Notes under the pieces: generated by a model
Databases searched by the model: none
What the model was told of the DNA's origin: nothing
The model's input: the letters and a program-made list of their open reading frames with translations, nothing else
Assembly (NCBI RefSeq): GCF_005503355.1
Contig: NZ_SCMK01000023.1
Location: 20,476 to 84,475 of the forward strand
DNA: 64,000 bases
Origin: Sphingomonas sp. 1F27F7B
GTDB taxonomy: Bacteria; Pseudomonadota; Alphaproteobacteria; Sphingomonadales; Sphingomonadaceae
Reading direction: 5' to 3'
Part shown: in pieces, positions 8,479 to 16,381 of the stretch
How positions within the stretch are numbered: position 1 is the first letter of the stretch
Layout: each line of letters starts with the position of its first letter
Program-made: the position numbers and the translations under genes

Positions 8479-9552
8479 ATGGCCGAGCAGGAGCAGAACC
8501 GCAGCGAGGCGCCGACGCCCTTCAAGCTGAAGAAGGCGCGCGAGAAGGGCATGGTCGCGCGCAGCGCCGAGCTGGGCTTCCTCGGCGGGCTGGTCGCGCT
8601 GGCCGGCTTCGGGGCGGTGGCGGGGCCGGCGATGGTCGGCGAGATCGCCGAGCTGATGCGCAAGGCCTTCTCCGCCGGCATCGACCGGGCGGGCGATCCC
8701 GAACAGGCCCAGGCGATGATCGGCACCATCGCCTGGGCGGCGATCCAGCCGCTCGCCCTGCTCGGCGGCACGATCATGGCGGTGGTGATCTTCCTCGAGA
8801 TCCTCCAGCTGCGCGGGCTGATCTTCACGACGCAGCCGCTCAAGCCCGACTTCAACCGGCTCAACCCCGCCACCGGCCTCAAACGGCTCTTCTCGATGCG
8901 GATGCTCAAGGAGACGCTGAAGACAGTACTCAAGTCCGCGGTCTATGCGATCGCCGCCTGGTTCGTCGTCCAGGATGCCATCGCCCGCTTCGCGATCGCC
9001 GCGAGCGACGGCGAGCGGCTGGCCGAGGCGCTTGCCGGCGCGGGGCTGCGACTGGTCTTCGTGTTCATCGCGATCGCCATCGGCTTCGTCATCCTCGACC
9101 AGGTGCTGGTCCGCGGCGAGTTCCTCAAGCAGATGCGGATGAGCCGCCGCGAAGTGACGCGCGAGGCCAAGGACCGCGAGGGCGATCCGCGCATCAAGCG
9201 GAAGCGCAAGCAGCTCCATGCGGAATTCGCCAAGCAGAGCGAAGGCCTGGGCACACTGCCGGGATCGGATCTGGTGGTGGTCAATCCCGAGCATTTCGCC
9301 GTGGCGCTGCGCTACGATGCCGAGCGGATGATCGCGCCCGAAGTCTCGGCGAAGGGCCGCAACCGCTTCGCGCTGGCGATCAAGGACGAGGCGTTCCGCC
9401 TGGGCATCCCCATCCTCGAGCGGCCGCCGCTGGCGCGCACTCTCTTCCGCGCCTGCCAGGCGGGCGGTGCGATCCCCCCTTCCACCTATGAGGCAGTGGC
9501 CGAGCTCTACATCGCGCTCCGCCGGGCCTCGCACCATCCGGAAACCGCATGA
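8479..9552 (+). CDS. flhB: Flagellar export switch protein FlhB
   Basis: The protein has 357 residues. Its N-terminus shows the family start (EAPTPFKLKKAREKGMVARS), four membrane segments follow, and then the cytoplasmic domain (FLKQMRMSRREVTREAKDREGDP). FlhB switches export from rod/hook to later substrates after cleaving itself at a conserved Asn-Pro-Thr-His site. Here that site reads NPEH (in VVNPEHFAVALRYD, about residue 272), keeping Asn, Pro and His but replacing Thr by Glu. The gene ends in an ATGA overlap with flhA. Confidence 0.94.
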   Translation: MAEQEQNRSEAPTPFKLKKAREKGMVARSAELGFLGGLVALAGFGAVAGPAMVGEIAELMRKAFSAGIDRAGDPEQAQAMIGTIAWAAIQPLALLGGTIMAVVIFLEILQLRGLIFTTQPLKPDFNRLNPATGLKRLFSMRMLKETLKTVLKSAVYAIAAWFVVQDAIARFAIAASDGERLAEALAGAGLRLVFVFIAIAIGFVILDQVLVRGEFLKQMRMSRREVTREAKDREGDPRIKRKRKQLHAEFAKQSEGLGTLPGSDLVVVNPEHFAVALRYDAERMIAPEVSAKGRNRFALAIKDEAFRLGIPILERPPLARTLFRACQAGGAIPPSTYEAVAELYIALRRASHHPETA

Positions 9553-11579
9553 TGCTCGACAAGCTGTTCCGCAACCAGAAGGACCTGGCGCTGGTCGGCG
9601 CGACGATCGCGATCCTCGTGATCCTGTTCGTGCCGATCCCGCCGGCCTTTCTCGACCTGGCGATCATCGTCAATTTCGGCCTGGGGCTGACGATCATGCT
9701 GCTGACCTTCTATGTCGGCAAGCCGGTGGAGTTCTCGACCTTCCCCTCGCTGCTGCTCGTCGCGACGCTCTACCGCCTGTCGCTGAACGTCGCCGCCACG
9801 CGCCTCATCCTGACCGGCGGCAATGCCGGCGACGTGATCGGATCGATCGGCGCCTTTGCGGTGCAGGGCAATTTCGTGATCGGCCTGGTCGTCTTCGCGA
9901 TCCTCGTCGTCGTCCAATATGTCGTGGTGACCAGCGGCGCCCAGCGCGTCTCCGAAGTCGCGGCGCGCTTCACGCTGGACTCGATGCCGGGCCAGCAGAT
10001 GAGCATCGACGCCGATCTCAACATGGGCCTGATCGACCAGAAGGAAGCGGTGCGCCGGCGCGAGGAACTTGAGAAGGAAGCCAGCTTCTACGGCGCGATG
10101 GACGGCGCCTCGAAATTCGTGAAGGGCGACGCGATCGCCGGCATCATCATCCTGCTGATCAACATCATCGCCGGCTGGATCGTCGGCGTCAGCCAGATGG
10201 GCATGGAGTGGCCTGAGGCGCTGCAGCACTTCACGCTGCTGACCATCGGCGACGGCATCGCCACCCAGCTGCCCGCGCTGATCATCTCGATCGCCACCGG
10301 CATCATCGTCACGCGCTCGGCGGCGGACCGCCAGCTTTCCACCGAAGTGTTCCGCCAGCTGGCGTCCGAGCCGCGCATCCCGCTGATCGTCGCGGCGGTG
10401 CTGCTGGCGCTTATGCTGATGCCGGGCATGCCGAAATGGCCGATCCTGCTGATCGGCGCGGCCGCCGGCTTCGCATGGTGGCGCCTCCGCCGCCGCACCG
10501 CCGCGCTGGCCGATGCCGAGGAGGACGCGACCGACCCGACGACGGCATCGGGCACCGCGCCGCTGCCCGCGGTCGAGATCCGCTTCGGGAGCGAGCTCGG
10601 CCAGGCCTGGGACAAGGAAGGCGCCCTGATCCTCGAGCGCCTCGCCGGGCTGCGCCGGGCGCAGGAACAGGAGCTCGGCATCGGCTTCCCCGCGGTCAAG
10701 CTCGTCGACGGCCAGGGGCTCGGCAGCTTCGAATATGAAGTGCGGCTGTTCGGCGCCCGCTATGGCGCCGCCGAGATCCGGCCCGAGCGGGTGCTGGCGA
10801 TCGCCAATCAGGGCGCCAGATCCAGGCTGGCCGGCGAGGAAACGGTGGACCCCGCCTTTGGCATGCCCGCCTTCTGGATCGCGGAGAGCGAGACGCGCGC
10901 AGCGCGCGACGCGGGCTACACGATCATCGATCCGATCACGCTGATGGTCACGCATTTCGGCGAGATCATCCGCAGCGAGACTTCGACCCTGCTCACTCGC
11001 GCCACCGTCGCCGGGCTGCTGGGCGAAGTGCGCGAGCGCCAGCCCGGGCTGGTCGAGGACCTGATCCCCAACACGCTGACGCTTTCCGACGTGCAGCGCG
11101 TACTGCAGAACCTCCTGGGCGAGGGCGTGTCGATCGCCAATCTCGACCTGATCGTCGAACATCTCGTCGACCTGGCCCGCACCCAGAAGGACCCGATCGA
11201 GCTGACCGAACAGATCCGGCAGCGGATGAGCTATGCCATCTGCCACCAGCTGCGCGGCAGCCATGGCGACCTGGCCGTGCTCAGCCTCGATCCGCGCGTG
11301 GAGAACCAGATCGTCGCCAGCATCGGCGCCAATGCCGGCCACAGCTCGCTCGCGGTCGAGCCGCGCCTGGCCGAGCAGATCATCCGCCGCCTCGCCCCAA
11401 TGAGCGAGGAGATGTTCCGCCAGGGCCGCGCGCCGGTGCTGCTCTGCGGCGGCGAGATCCGCCGCCATCTGAAGAACCTCACGCGCCGCAGCATCCCCAA
11501 GCTCTCGATCCTGTCGGTGAGCGAGATCCCGATGCGGGTAAGTCTGAAATCGTTCGACGTGGTCCGGCTGGAGGGATGA
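9549..11579 (+). CDS. flhA: Flagellar export apparatus protein FlhA
   Basis: The 676-residue protein has eight membrane segments in its first ~320 residues. They include the strongly conserved LSLNVAATRLIL, RVSEVAARFTLDSMPGQQM and FVKGDAIAGIIILLINI blocks. A large cytoplasmic domain follows (EIRFGSELGQ, DLIPNTLTLSDVQRVLQNLLGEGVSI). FlhA forms the nonameric export ring that receives cargo-chaperone complexes. Start ATG 9549 overlaps the flhB stop; a second ATG sits at 9552. Last gene of the plus-strand flagellar group. Confidence 0.95.
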   Translation: MMLDKLFRNQKDLALVGATIAILVILFVPIPPAFLDLAIIVNFGLGLTIMLLTFYVGKPVEFSTFPSLLLVATLYRLSLNVAATRLILTGGNAGDVIGSIGAFAVQGNFVIGLVVFAILVVVQYVVVTSGAQRVSEVAARFTLDSMPGQQMSIDADLNMGLIDQKEAVRRREELEKEASFYGAMDGASKFVKGDAIAGIIILLINIIAGWIVGVSQMGMEWPEALQHFTLLTIGDGIATQLPALIISIATGIIVTRSAADRQLSTEVFRQLASEPRIPLIVAAVLLALMLMPGMPKWPILLIGAAAGFAWWRLRRRTAALADAEEDATDPTTASGTAPLPAVEIRFGSELGQAWDKEGALILERLAGLRRAQEQELGIGFPAVKLVDGQGLGSFEYEVRLFGARYGAAEIRPERVLAIANQGARSRLAGEETVDPAFGMPAFWIAESETRAARDAGYTIIDPITLMVTHFGEIIRSETSTLLTRATVAGLLGEVRERQPGLVEDLIPNTLTLSDVQRVLQNLLGEGVSIANLDLIVEHLVDLARTQKDPIELTEQIRQRMSYAICHQLRGSHGDLAVLSLDPRVENQIVASIGANAGHSSLAVEPRLAEQIIRRLAPMSEEMFRQGRAPVLLCGGEIRRHLKNLTRRSIPKLSILSVSEIPMRVSLKSFDVVRLEG

Positions 11580-11751
11580 GCGCGGGCCGGCATTTCCCAC
11601 ATCGCCAGCGCGCAGTCGCCGAAAGTCGCGAAGTTCACGCGAATACGCGATTCTCACGGCGCTCAATTCCGCCTCGGTTTGCGGATTGTCGTCCATCTCG
11701 CAGCATCCTTGCGCGAGCGTGATCCCATCTTTCCAACAGAGGCAAAGAGCG

Positions 11752-11770
11752 GCCGGACCGGAGGTCCGGC
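11752..11770 (+). terminator. Candidate terminator after flhA
   Basis: GCCGGACC pairs perfectly with GGTCCGGC across a GGA loop, 172 bases past the flhA stop. It has no T-run, so it is more likely a structured 3' end or a Rho-assisted site than a strong intrinsic terminator. Confidence 0.35.
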
Positions 11771-11942
11771 TGCGCGAGCCAAGCAGCTGAAATCCTACAT
11801 TGCAAGCCGCCGCCGCCCGAATGGCGGCATGGTTTGGGAGAGGGGCGCCATCGGCAAGCCGAGGATCGCAGTTTCCGCAGATGACCCGCCACCCCGGCCT
11901 TGTTCGGCACTTATCCCCTTCAGGCAAGGACGGTCCAATAGC

Positions 11943-11995
11943 CGTCATCCCCGCGAAGGCGGGGATCCAGGGTAATGCGGGATATCGGCACCACC
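11943..11995 (+). repeat. Hairpin-containing dispersed repeat, copy 1
   Basis: The hairpin ATCCCCGC-GAAG-GCGGGGAT is followed by a tail containing GCGGGATATCGGCACCAC. The same hairpin-plus-tail arrangement recurs in opposite orientation at 29020-29073. A shorter inverted copy of the hairpin part lies just to the right at 12047-12079 (CCTGGATCCCCGC, GCGGGGATGACG). The layout resembles REP/BIME-type extragenic palindromes. Confidence 0.7.
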
Positions 11996-12046
11996 GCGCG
12001 AACGCTGTCCGGAGAGGGCAGGACCGCCACACTCGTTCCGCGCCTG

Positions 12047-12079
12047 GCCCTGGATCCCCGCCTGCGCGGGGATGACGAC
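12047..12079 (-). repeat. Inverted hairpin half-copy paired with copy 1
   Basis: CCCTGGATCCCCGCCTGCG followed by CGGGGATGACG is the inverse of GTCATCCCCGCG...GGGGATCCAGGG at 11943-11973. The pair is therefore arranged head to head about 75 bp apart, a BIME-like configuration. Confidence 0.65.
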
Positions 12080-12097
12080 GGGAAATCAGATGCTTGT

Positions 12098-12128
12098 TTG
12101 AGTTCTCAACCTAGGGGCTCCGCCCCTA
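12098..12128 (-). terminator. Hairpin at the end of the minus-strand flagellar operon
   Basis: TAGGGGC (12112-12118) pairs perfectly with GCCCCTA (12122-12128) around a 3-base loop. The stem overlaps the stop codon of the last gene. A second small palindrome (TTGAG-TT-CTCAA, 12098-12109) follows in the transcription direction. No T-run is present. Confidence 0.45.
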
Positions 12129-13247
12129 TCGCGCGCCCAGCTTCATCAGCGAATGCGCCAGGGTCTTGCCGTCGCTGCCGATCGGCGTGTGGAGCGCGGT
12201 CTCGAAGATCCTGGCGGCGCGCTCGCGATTCCCCTCGCCCGCCGCGAGCAGCATCGACGCCAGCGCCGCCGAGAAGCTCTCCCGATCGAGGCGCATCGCA
12301 ATCGCGGTGCGACGGCGCGCTTCCTCGACATGGCCGTCGAGCAGCTCGATCACCCCGATCGAACCCTGCGCCTCGCCGAAACTGTCGTCGAGCGCCAGCG
12401 CCTTCTCGAAGCGGGCGCGACCGGCGGCGCGATCCCCGGCCAGGACATGCGCCCAGCCCGCCGCGATCCAGGAGCCGAGATGCGTGCCGAACATCTCGGC
12501 GCCCTTGTCGAGATCGCGCGCGGCCTCCGCCTGGTCGCCGCCCAGCATGCGGGTAAGCCCGAGCCCGATCCAGGCCCGGGGCGCGCCGGGCGCACGGGCA
12601 AGCGCCGCCTCGAACAGCTCCGCCGCGGCAGCCGGATCGTCCTCGCTCAGCGCGAGCGTGCCGAGCGTGGTGAGTGCGTCGGGATGGTCGCCCGCCACGC
12701 GCGCGGTACGCGCCGCGAGATCGGTGTCCTCGATATCGATCGCCAGCGTCGAGACGATGGCGTTCAGCCCGCGATGCTCGGGATGGAGCGCGATCAGCGC
12801 ACGCGCCCGCTCCACCGCGCGATCGAACTGGCCGAGCTCGTGCAGCAGCTGCACTTCCAGCTGCGCCGCCTGGGGCAAGGCGGCGCTGGTCGCCATGTCG
12901 AGCGCCGCCAGCGCCTCGTCGAAGCGCTTGGCCATGGCGAGCGACCAGGCGAGGTTGAAGCGCACTGGCGGCGCATCCGCCCCGCCGGCGAGCAACGCGG
13001 CATAGATATCGGCGGCGTGCGGCCAGTCGAGCCGGCGCATCGCGACGAGCCCGGCCAGATGCTGCGCCTGGGGCGGCAGCGGCTGGAGCCGGGCATGGCG
13101 ATCAAGCAGCGCCTCGGCGGCATCGAGGCGCTCTTCGGCGAATGCGGCTTCCGCGGCATCGGCGATCAGCGCGACATTGTCCGGATCCTCGACGAGCAAC
13201 GCCGCGAGGCGATCATGGCGGCTCTGCGCGGCGGCGGTCTGGTTCAT
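12126..13247 (-). CDS. TPR-repeat protein of the flagellar operon
   Basis: This 373-residue protein consists almost wholly of degenerate tetratricopeptide-like helical pairs (PDNVALIADAAEAAFAEERL, VRFNLAWSLAMAKRFDEALA, AWIGLGLTRMLGGDQAEAAR, GWAHVLAGDRAAGRARFEKA). It has no signal peptide or membrane segment, so it is cytoplasmic. TPR proteins at this position often act as assembly or regulatory scaffolds, but nothing shows which partner this one binds. It is the last gene of the operon, overlapping the previous gene by four bases. Confidence 0.8.
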   Translation of the reverse strand: MNQTAAAQSRHDRLAALLVEDPDNVALIADAAEAAFAEERLDAAEALLDRHARLQPLPPQAQHLAGLVAMRRLDWPHAADIYAALLAGGADAPPVRFNLAWSLAMAKRFDEALAALDMATSAALPQAAQLEVQLLHELGQFDRAVERARALIALHPEHRGLNAIVSTLAIDIEDTDLAARTARVAGDHPDALTTLGTLALSEDDPAAAAELFEAALARAPGAPRAWIGLGLTRMLGGDQAEAARDLDKGAEMFGTHLGSWIAAGWAHVLAGDRAAGRARFEKALALDDSFGEAQGSIGVIELLDGHVEEARRRTAIAMRLDRESFSAALASMLLAAGEGNRERAARIFETALHTPIGSDGKTLAHSLMKLGAR

Positions 13248-13597
13248 GCTCGTGATTCCCTCAACTGGGCCAGGGCCCTGTCCATCAATTGGCGCCCCTC
13301 GGGCGTCTCGCCGATCATCCGGCTCACCTGATCGACAATGGCGATCAGCGCCGGATCATTCCCCACGGCTTCGCCGAACTGCTCGGCAAGCAGGCCGCGG
13401 ACCATCGCCCGGCGCAATTCCTCTTCGTCCAGCGTATCGAGCGCGGCAAGCGCACGGACCCGATCGAGCGGGCGCGCGGACGATGCCTCTGCACGCGCCG
13501 TCCGCCCCTGCCGCGCCGTGCCGCGATTGCGGCTCGTCCGTTGCAGCTGCTCCTGCAGGAGCAGCAACACCTGATCGACATTGCCGATGCGAGTCAT
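13244..13597 (-). CDS. Uncharacterised 117-residue protein in flagellar operon
   Basis: Not recognised. The protein is predicted to be helical and soluble. An Arg-rich basic stretch (about 20-45) is followed by an acidic/helical C-terminal half (LDTLDEEELRRAMVRGLLAE, LIAIVDQVSRMIGETPEGRQ). It sits between two TPR genes. Its stop overlaps the next ATG, and its start lies 13 bases past the preceding stop. This placement suggests a flagellar accessory or chaperone-type role, which is an inference from context only. Confidence 0.65.
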   Translation of the reverse strand: MTRIGNVDQVLLLLQEQLQRTSRNRGTARQGRTARAEASSARPLDRVRALAALDTLDEEELRRAMVRGLLAEQFGEAVGNDPALIAIVDQVSRMIGETPEGRQLMDRALAQLRESRA

Positions 13598-13610
13598 GCC
13601 GCGCGCGCGC

Positions 13611-14186
13611 TCAGTGCGTGGTTCCCCGCCCGAGCTGGTCGAGCAGGAAGGAAGTCGCCGAAGCCTCTTCGTCGGCCGGTTTCGCGGGGGCGGCGCCGTC
13701 CCCGGCCAGGCGGCTGCATTCGTCGATGATCAGCCGCATGTCGTGGTTCAGCGGCGGATTCTCCTCGTTCGCCGCAATCCCCTCGGTCAGCTCGCGGATC
13801 GCCTCGCCGAAATGATCTTGGATCAGGTGCCGCAGCCCGCGGACGAAATGCACCAGATAATGGTCGGACGGCAGCGCATCGAGCGGTTCCCAGGTGGCGA
13901 GCGCGCGCGGCGCCTCGCCCGAGGTCAGCTCGAAAAAGCCGAGCTGGAAGCGCGCCAGCGCAAAGTCCGGCGCCAAGGCGACGGCGCGGCTCAGCGATGC
14001 GTGCGCTTCGATCGGCCGGCCCGACCCGGCGAGCATCGAACCGCGCAGGAAGTGGAGCCGGGCATCCTCCGGATAGGCTTCGATGAGCCGCTCGGCAAAG
14101 CCAAGTTCGTCCGGCGTATCCGCATGCATCGCGGCGAGCAGCTGCGCCATCTCCTCGTCACTGCAAAGCGTCATGTCCATCTCCAT
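13611..14186 (-). CDS. Small TPR-repeat protein following fliA
   Basis: The 191-residue soluble protein contains TPR-like helices (ARLHFLRGSMLAGSGRPIEA, AHASLSRAVALAPDFALARF, QLGFFELTSGEAPRALATWE). Its tail is acidic and Ala-rich. The ATG at 14186 shares a base with the fliA stop (TGATG), which fixes the start; the TTG one codon upstream is less likely. Coupling to fliA hints at a regulatory or chaperone role, but the function is not known from sequence. Confidence 0.72.
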   Translation of the reverse strand: MEMDMTLCSDEEMAQLLAAMHADTPDELGFAERLIEAYPEDARLHFLRGSMLAGSGRPIEAHASLSRAVALAPDFALARFQLGFFELTSGEAPRALATWEPLDALPSDHYLVHFVRGLRHLIQDHFGEAIRELTEGIAANEENPPLNHDMRLIIDECSRLAGDGAAPAKPADEEASATSFLLDQLGRGTTH

Positions 14187-14929
14187 CAACGATATCCTAT
14201 CCGGGCCCGCAGCCTGGCCAGCGCGAGCGCGTGGAGCTGCGAGACGCGGCCTTTCGACAAGCCGAGCAATTGCGCGATCTGAGAGAAGCTTACGCCGTTC
14301 TCATAGTGCTGGCGAATGATCGCTGCCTCCCGTTCGGGCAAGCGATCGATCTCGCGATCCAGCTGGGCGTTGAGCTGGCGCCAGGCCAGGCTCTCATAGG
14401 CATTGGGCCGCCGATCGATCCCGTCCTCCGGCTCGACCAGGCCGGTCCCCTCCAGCATCAGGCCGATCGCAAGCCCGGCGGCGAGGTCGGCGAGCGCGTC
14501 GAGCGGATCGGCCGGCCCGGTCTCCGCCGCGATCGAGCGCAGCCGCTCCGTCTCGATCCGGCGGCGATAGCTATATTGCGCGTCGCTCTCGTTCATCCGC
14601 GCCGCGCCATCGGCGATGCTGCCGATGATCCGGCGCCGGGCAAAGGCGCCGAACGGGATGCCGCGCAGCGGATCGTACCGATCGATCGCGACGAGCAGCC
14701 CTTCATAGGCGAACTGCTCCATGTCGTTGAGCTCGACGCCGTTGCGCGGCCGCGCGCGCAGCTGGCGCCGGGCGATGGCACGGGCAAGCGCCCGATACTG
14801 GGTGAATATCTGTTCGCGGCAGCGGAACTCGCGCTCGAAGCGGAAACGCCGCCAGAGCGACGCCTCCACCCGGGGGGGCACCAGCAACAGGCCGAGCCCC
14901 GAGGAAGTACCGCCCCGGCGCGGCTTCAC
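14186..14929 (-). CDS. fliA: Flagellar sigma factor FliA (sigma-28)
   Basis: This 247-residue sigma-70-family factor has region 2 (NDMEQFAYEGLLVAIDRYDP, IPFGAFARRRIIGSIADGA), a short region 3 and a clear region 4 helix-turn-helix (LPEREAAIIRQHYENG, FSQIAQLLGLSKGRVSQLHA). Sigma-28 directs RNA polymerase to late flagellar promoters. It starts with GTG overlapping the fliP stop (GTGA). No anti-sigma FlgM is recognisable in the window. Placement inside the structural operon rather than beside flhF/fleN is unusual but not unique. Confidence 0.9.
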   Translation of the reverse strand: MKPRRGGTSSGLGLLLVPPRVEASLWRRFRFEREFRCREQIFTQYRALARAIARRQLRARPRNGVELNDMEQFAYEGLLVAIDRYDPLRGIPFGAFARRRIIGSIADGAARMNESDAQYSYRRRIETERLRSIAAETGPADPLDALADLAAGLAIGLMLEGTGLVEPEDGIDRRPNAYESLAWRQLNAQLDREIDRLPEREAAIIRQHYENGVSFSQIAQLLGLSKGRVSQLHALALARLRARIGYR

Positions 14930-15639
14930 CTGAAGCTTCCCAGCACGCCTTGCAGGATCAGCCCCCAGCCATCGATCAGGACGAACATGAGGATCTTGAT
15001 CGGCAGCGAGATCGTCGAGGGGGGGACCATCATCATGCCGAGCGCGAGCAGGATCGAGGCGACGACCAGGTCGATCAGCAGGAAGGGCAGCAGGATGACG
15101 AAGCCAATGGTGAAGGAGACCCGCAGCTCATTGAGGATGAAGGCAGGCGTGAGCTTGAGCAGGTCCACCTGCTCGGGCCGGTCCGGCACCGGGGCCTTGG
15201 CGATCGCGTAGATCGCCTCGATGTCGCTGTCGCGCGTCTGGGCGAGCATGAAATTGCGCAACGGCCCGCTGCCCTTGTCGATCGCCTGCTCGACAGTGAC
15301 GCTGCCGGCCATCAGCGGCTTGAGCGCCTGGCCGTTCACGGCAGTCAGGGTCGGCCCCATGGTGAAGGCCGTGAGGAACAGCGCGAGGCTGATCAGCACC
15401 GGGTTGGGCGGCGTCTCGGGCATGCCGAACGCGTGGCGAACCATCGCCAGCACCACGACGATCCGAACGAAGCTGGTCATGCTGATGAAGATCGCCGGGG
15501 CGACCGCCATCAGCGTGAGCAGCAGCATGGTGCGCACCAGATCGGTGCTCATGCCCGCCCCATCGGCAGCGAAGGCAGTGGCCGGGGCAAGCAGCGCGGC
15601 GGCCAGCAGATAGGCTTTGGCAATGCGGACATGGCGCAT
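14926..15639 (-). CDS. fliP: Flagellar export gate protein FliP
   Basis: The protein has 237 residues including a cleavable signal (AKAYLLAAALLAPATAFAAD), as in other FliP proteins. The conserved core follows (LLLTLMAVAPAIFISMTSFV, RIVVVLAMVRHAFGM, NPVLISLALFLTAFTMGP), with a C-terminal DLVVASILLALGMMMVPP block. FliP forms the bulk of the FliPQR export gate. The ATG at 15639 overlaps the FliO stop by one base; the longer open frame upstream is not FliP. Confidence 0.95.
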   Translation of the reverse strand: MRHVRIAKAYLLAAALLAPATAFAADGAGMSTDLVRTMLLLTLMAVAPAIFISMTSFVRIVVVLAMVRHAFGMPETPPNPVLISLALFLTAFTMGPTLTAVNGQALKPLMAGSVTVEQAIDKGSGPLRNFMLAQTRDSDIEAIYAIAKAPVPDRPEQVDLLKLTPAFILNELRVSFTIGFVILLPFLLIDLVVASILLALGMMMVPPSTISLPIKILMFVLIDGWGLILQGVLGSFR

Positions 15640-16064
15640 CAGCCGGCCTCCCCCGCCGCGCCCGCCACCCTGGACGGCACCGGCGCCGGACACTCGCTCT
15701 CGCGCAGCAGGAGCTGCTGCTGCGGCGCGCAAAGGACGAGATATTCCCGCCCGTCGCAGCGCAGCAGGCAGATATCGGCATATTGGCTGACGCGGCGCGT
15801 CTCGAGCACTTCCACGCGCCGCTGCGCCGGCAGGGCCGCAACCAGCCCGCGCAACCGCGGGAGATCGATCCGCCCGCCGCTCCGTTTGAGCGCCAGGGCA
15901 ATCAGCGCGGCGAGCATCAGGCACAGGATCAACGCCATCACGATCCGCGTGAGCGAGAGGTTCAGGCTCCCGCCGCCGCCCAGCCGCCCCGGTTGCGCGA
16001 GCGCCACCGGCGCCTGGGCCAGATGTACGAACAGGCATGCGAGAATTGCGGTCAGTCGGGCCAT
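15639..16064 (-). CDS. fliO: FliO-like flagellar biosynthesis protein
   Basis: The 141-residue protein has a signal-like N-terminus, then one membrane segment (TRIVMALILCLMLAALIALAL). A cytoplasmic domain with the FliO pattern follows (RRVEVLETRRVSQYADICLL, LVLCAPQQQLLL). FliO helps FliP assemble. The gene lies directly upstream of fliP as in most bacteria and overlaps fliN by 13 bases. FliO sequences are poorly conserved, so identification rests on topology, pattern and position together. Confidence 0.8.
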   Translation of the reverse strand: MARLTAILACLFVHLAQAPVALAQPGRLGGGGSLNLSLTRIVMALILCLMLAALIALALKRSGGRIDLPRLRGLVAALPAQRRVEVLETRRVSQYADICLLRCDGREYLVLCAPQQQLLLRESECPAPVPSRVAGAAGEAG

Positions 16065-16381
16065 TGCGCGATCTCGGTGAGGCGCACGCCGAACTTCTCG
16101 CCCACCGCGACCAGTTCGCCGCGCGCAACCGCCACGCCGTTGAGCCGCAGCTCGACCGGCGTGTTGAGCTGCGCGTCGAGCGTCACCACCGCGCCGGCGG
16201 CAAGGCCTGTCAGATCGGCGACCGTCATCGGGGCGGCGCCCAGGAAGGCCTCCAGCTGGACGCCGACATTCTCGATCAGCTTGCTGCTGACACGCGCCGT
16301 TGCCGGCCGATCCGGCCTGGTTTCGATGGGCTTGGTCTCGGGGGGCAGGATGTCACTCGGTTCGGTCACGGGGCTACTCAT
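16052..16381 (-). CDS. fliN: Flagellar motor switch / C-ring protein FliN
   Basis: The 109-residue protein has a disordered Pro/Glu-rich N-terminus and one SpoA domain (VQLEAFLGAAPMTVADLTGL, VTLDAQLNTPVELRLNGVAV, ARGELVAVGEKFGVRLTEI). FliN forms the lower C-ring and the FliH docking site. The ATG at 16381 overlaps the FliM-like stop (ATGA); the open frame upstream belongs to another reading. Length is typical. Confidence 0.9.
   Translation of the reverse strand: MSSPVTEPSDILPPETKPIETRPDRPATARVSSKLIENVGVQLEAFLGAAPMTVADLTGLAAGAVVTLDAQLNTPVELRLNGVAVARGELVAVGEKFGVRLTEIAQWPD

Larger units (their letters stand above)
11580..12125. other. Convergent intergenic region with hairpins and repeat
   Basis: This 546-bp gap lies between the 3' ends of flhA and the minus-strand operon. 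It contains a perfect 8-bp stem hairpin at 11752-11770 (GCCGGACC / GGTCCGGC, loop GGA), a candidate flhA terminator without T-run. Palindromic repeat elements lie at 11943-11995 and 12047-12079. The last-gene hairpin is at its right end. Short open frames here show no protein-like features. Confidence 0.6.

Noticed and set aside
9507..12032. 841-codon antisense frame over flhA
   Set aside because: Antisense shadow rich in His, Asp and Gln. The short segment at about 11580-11697 outside flhA looks slightly more protein-like but continues into the antisense region without a stop.
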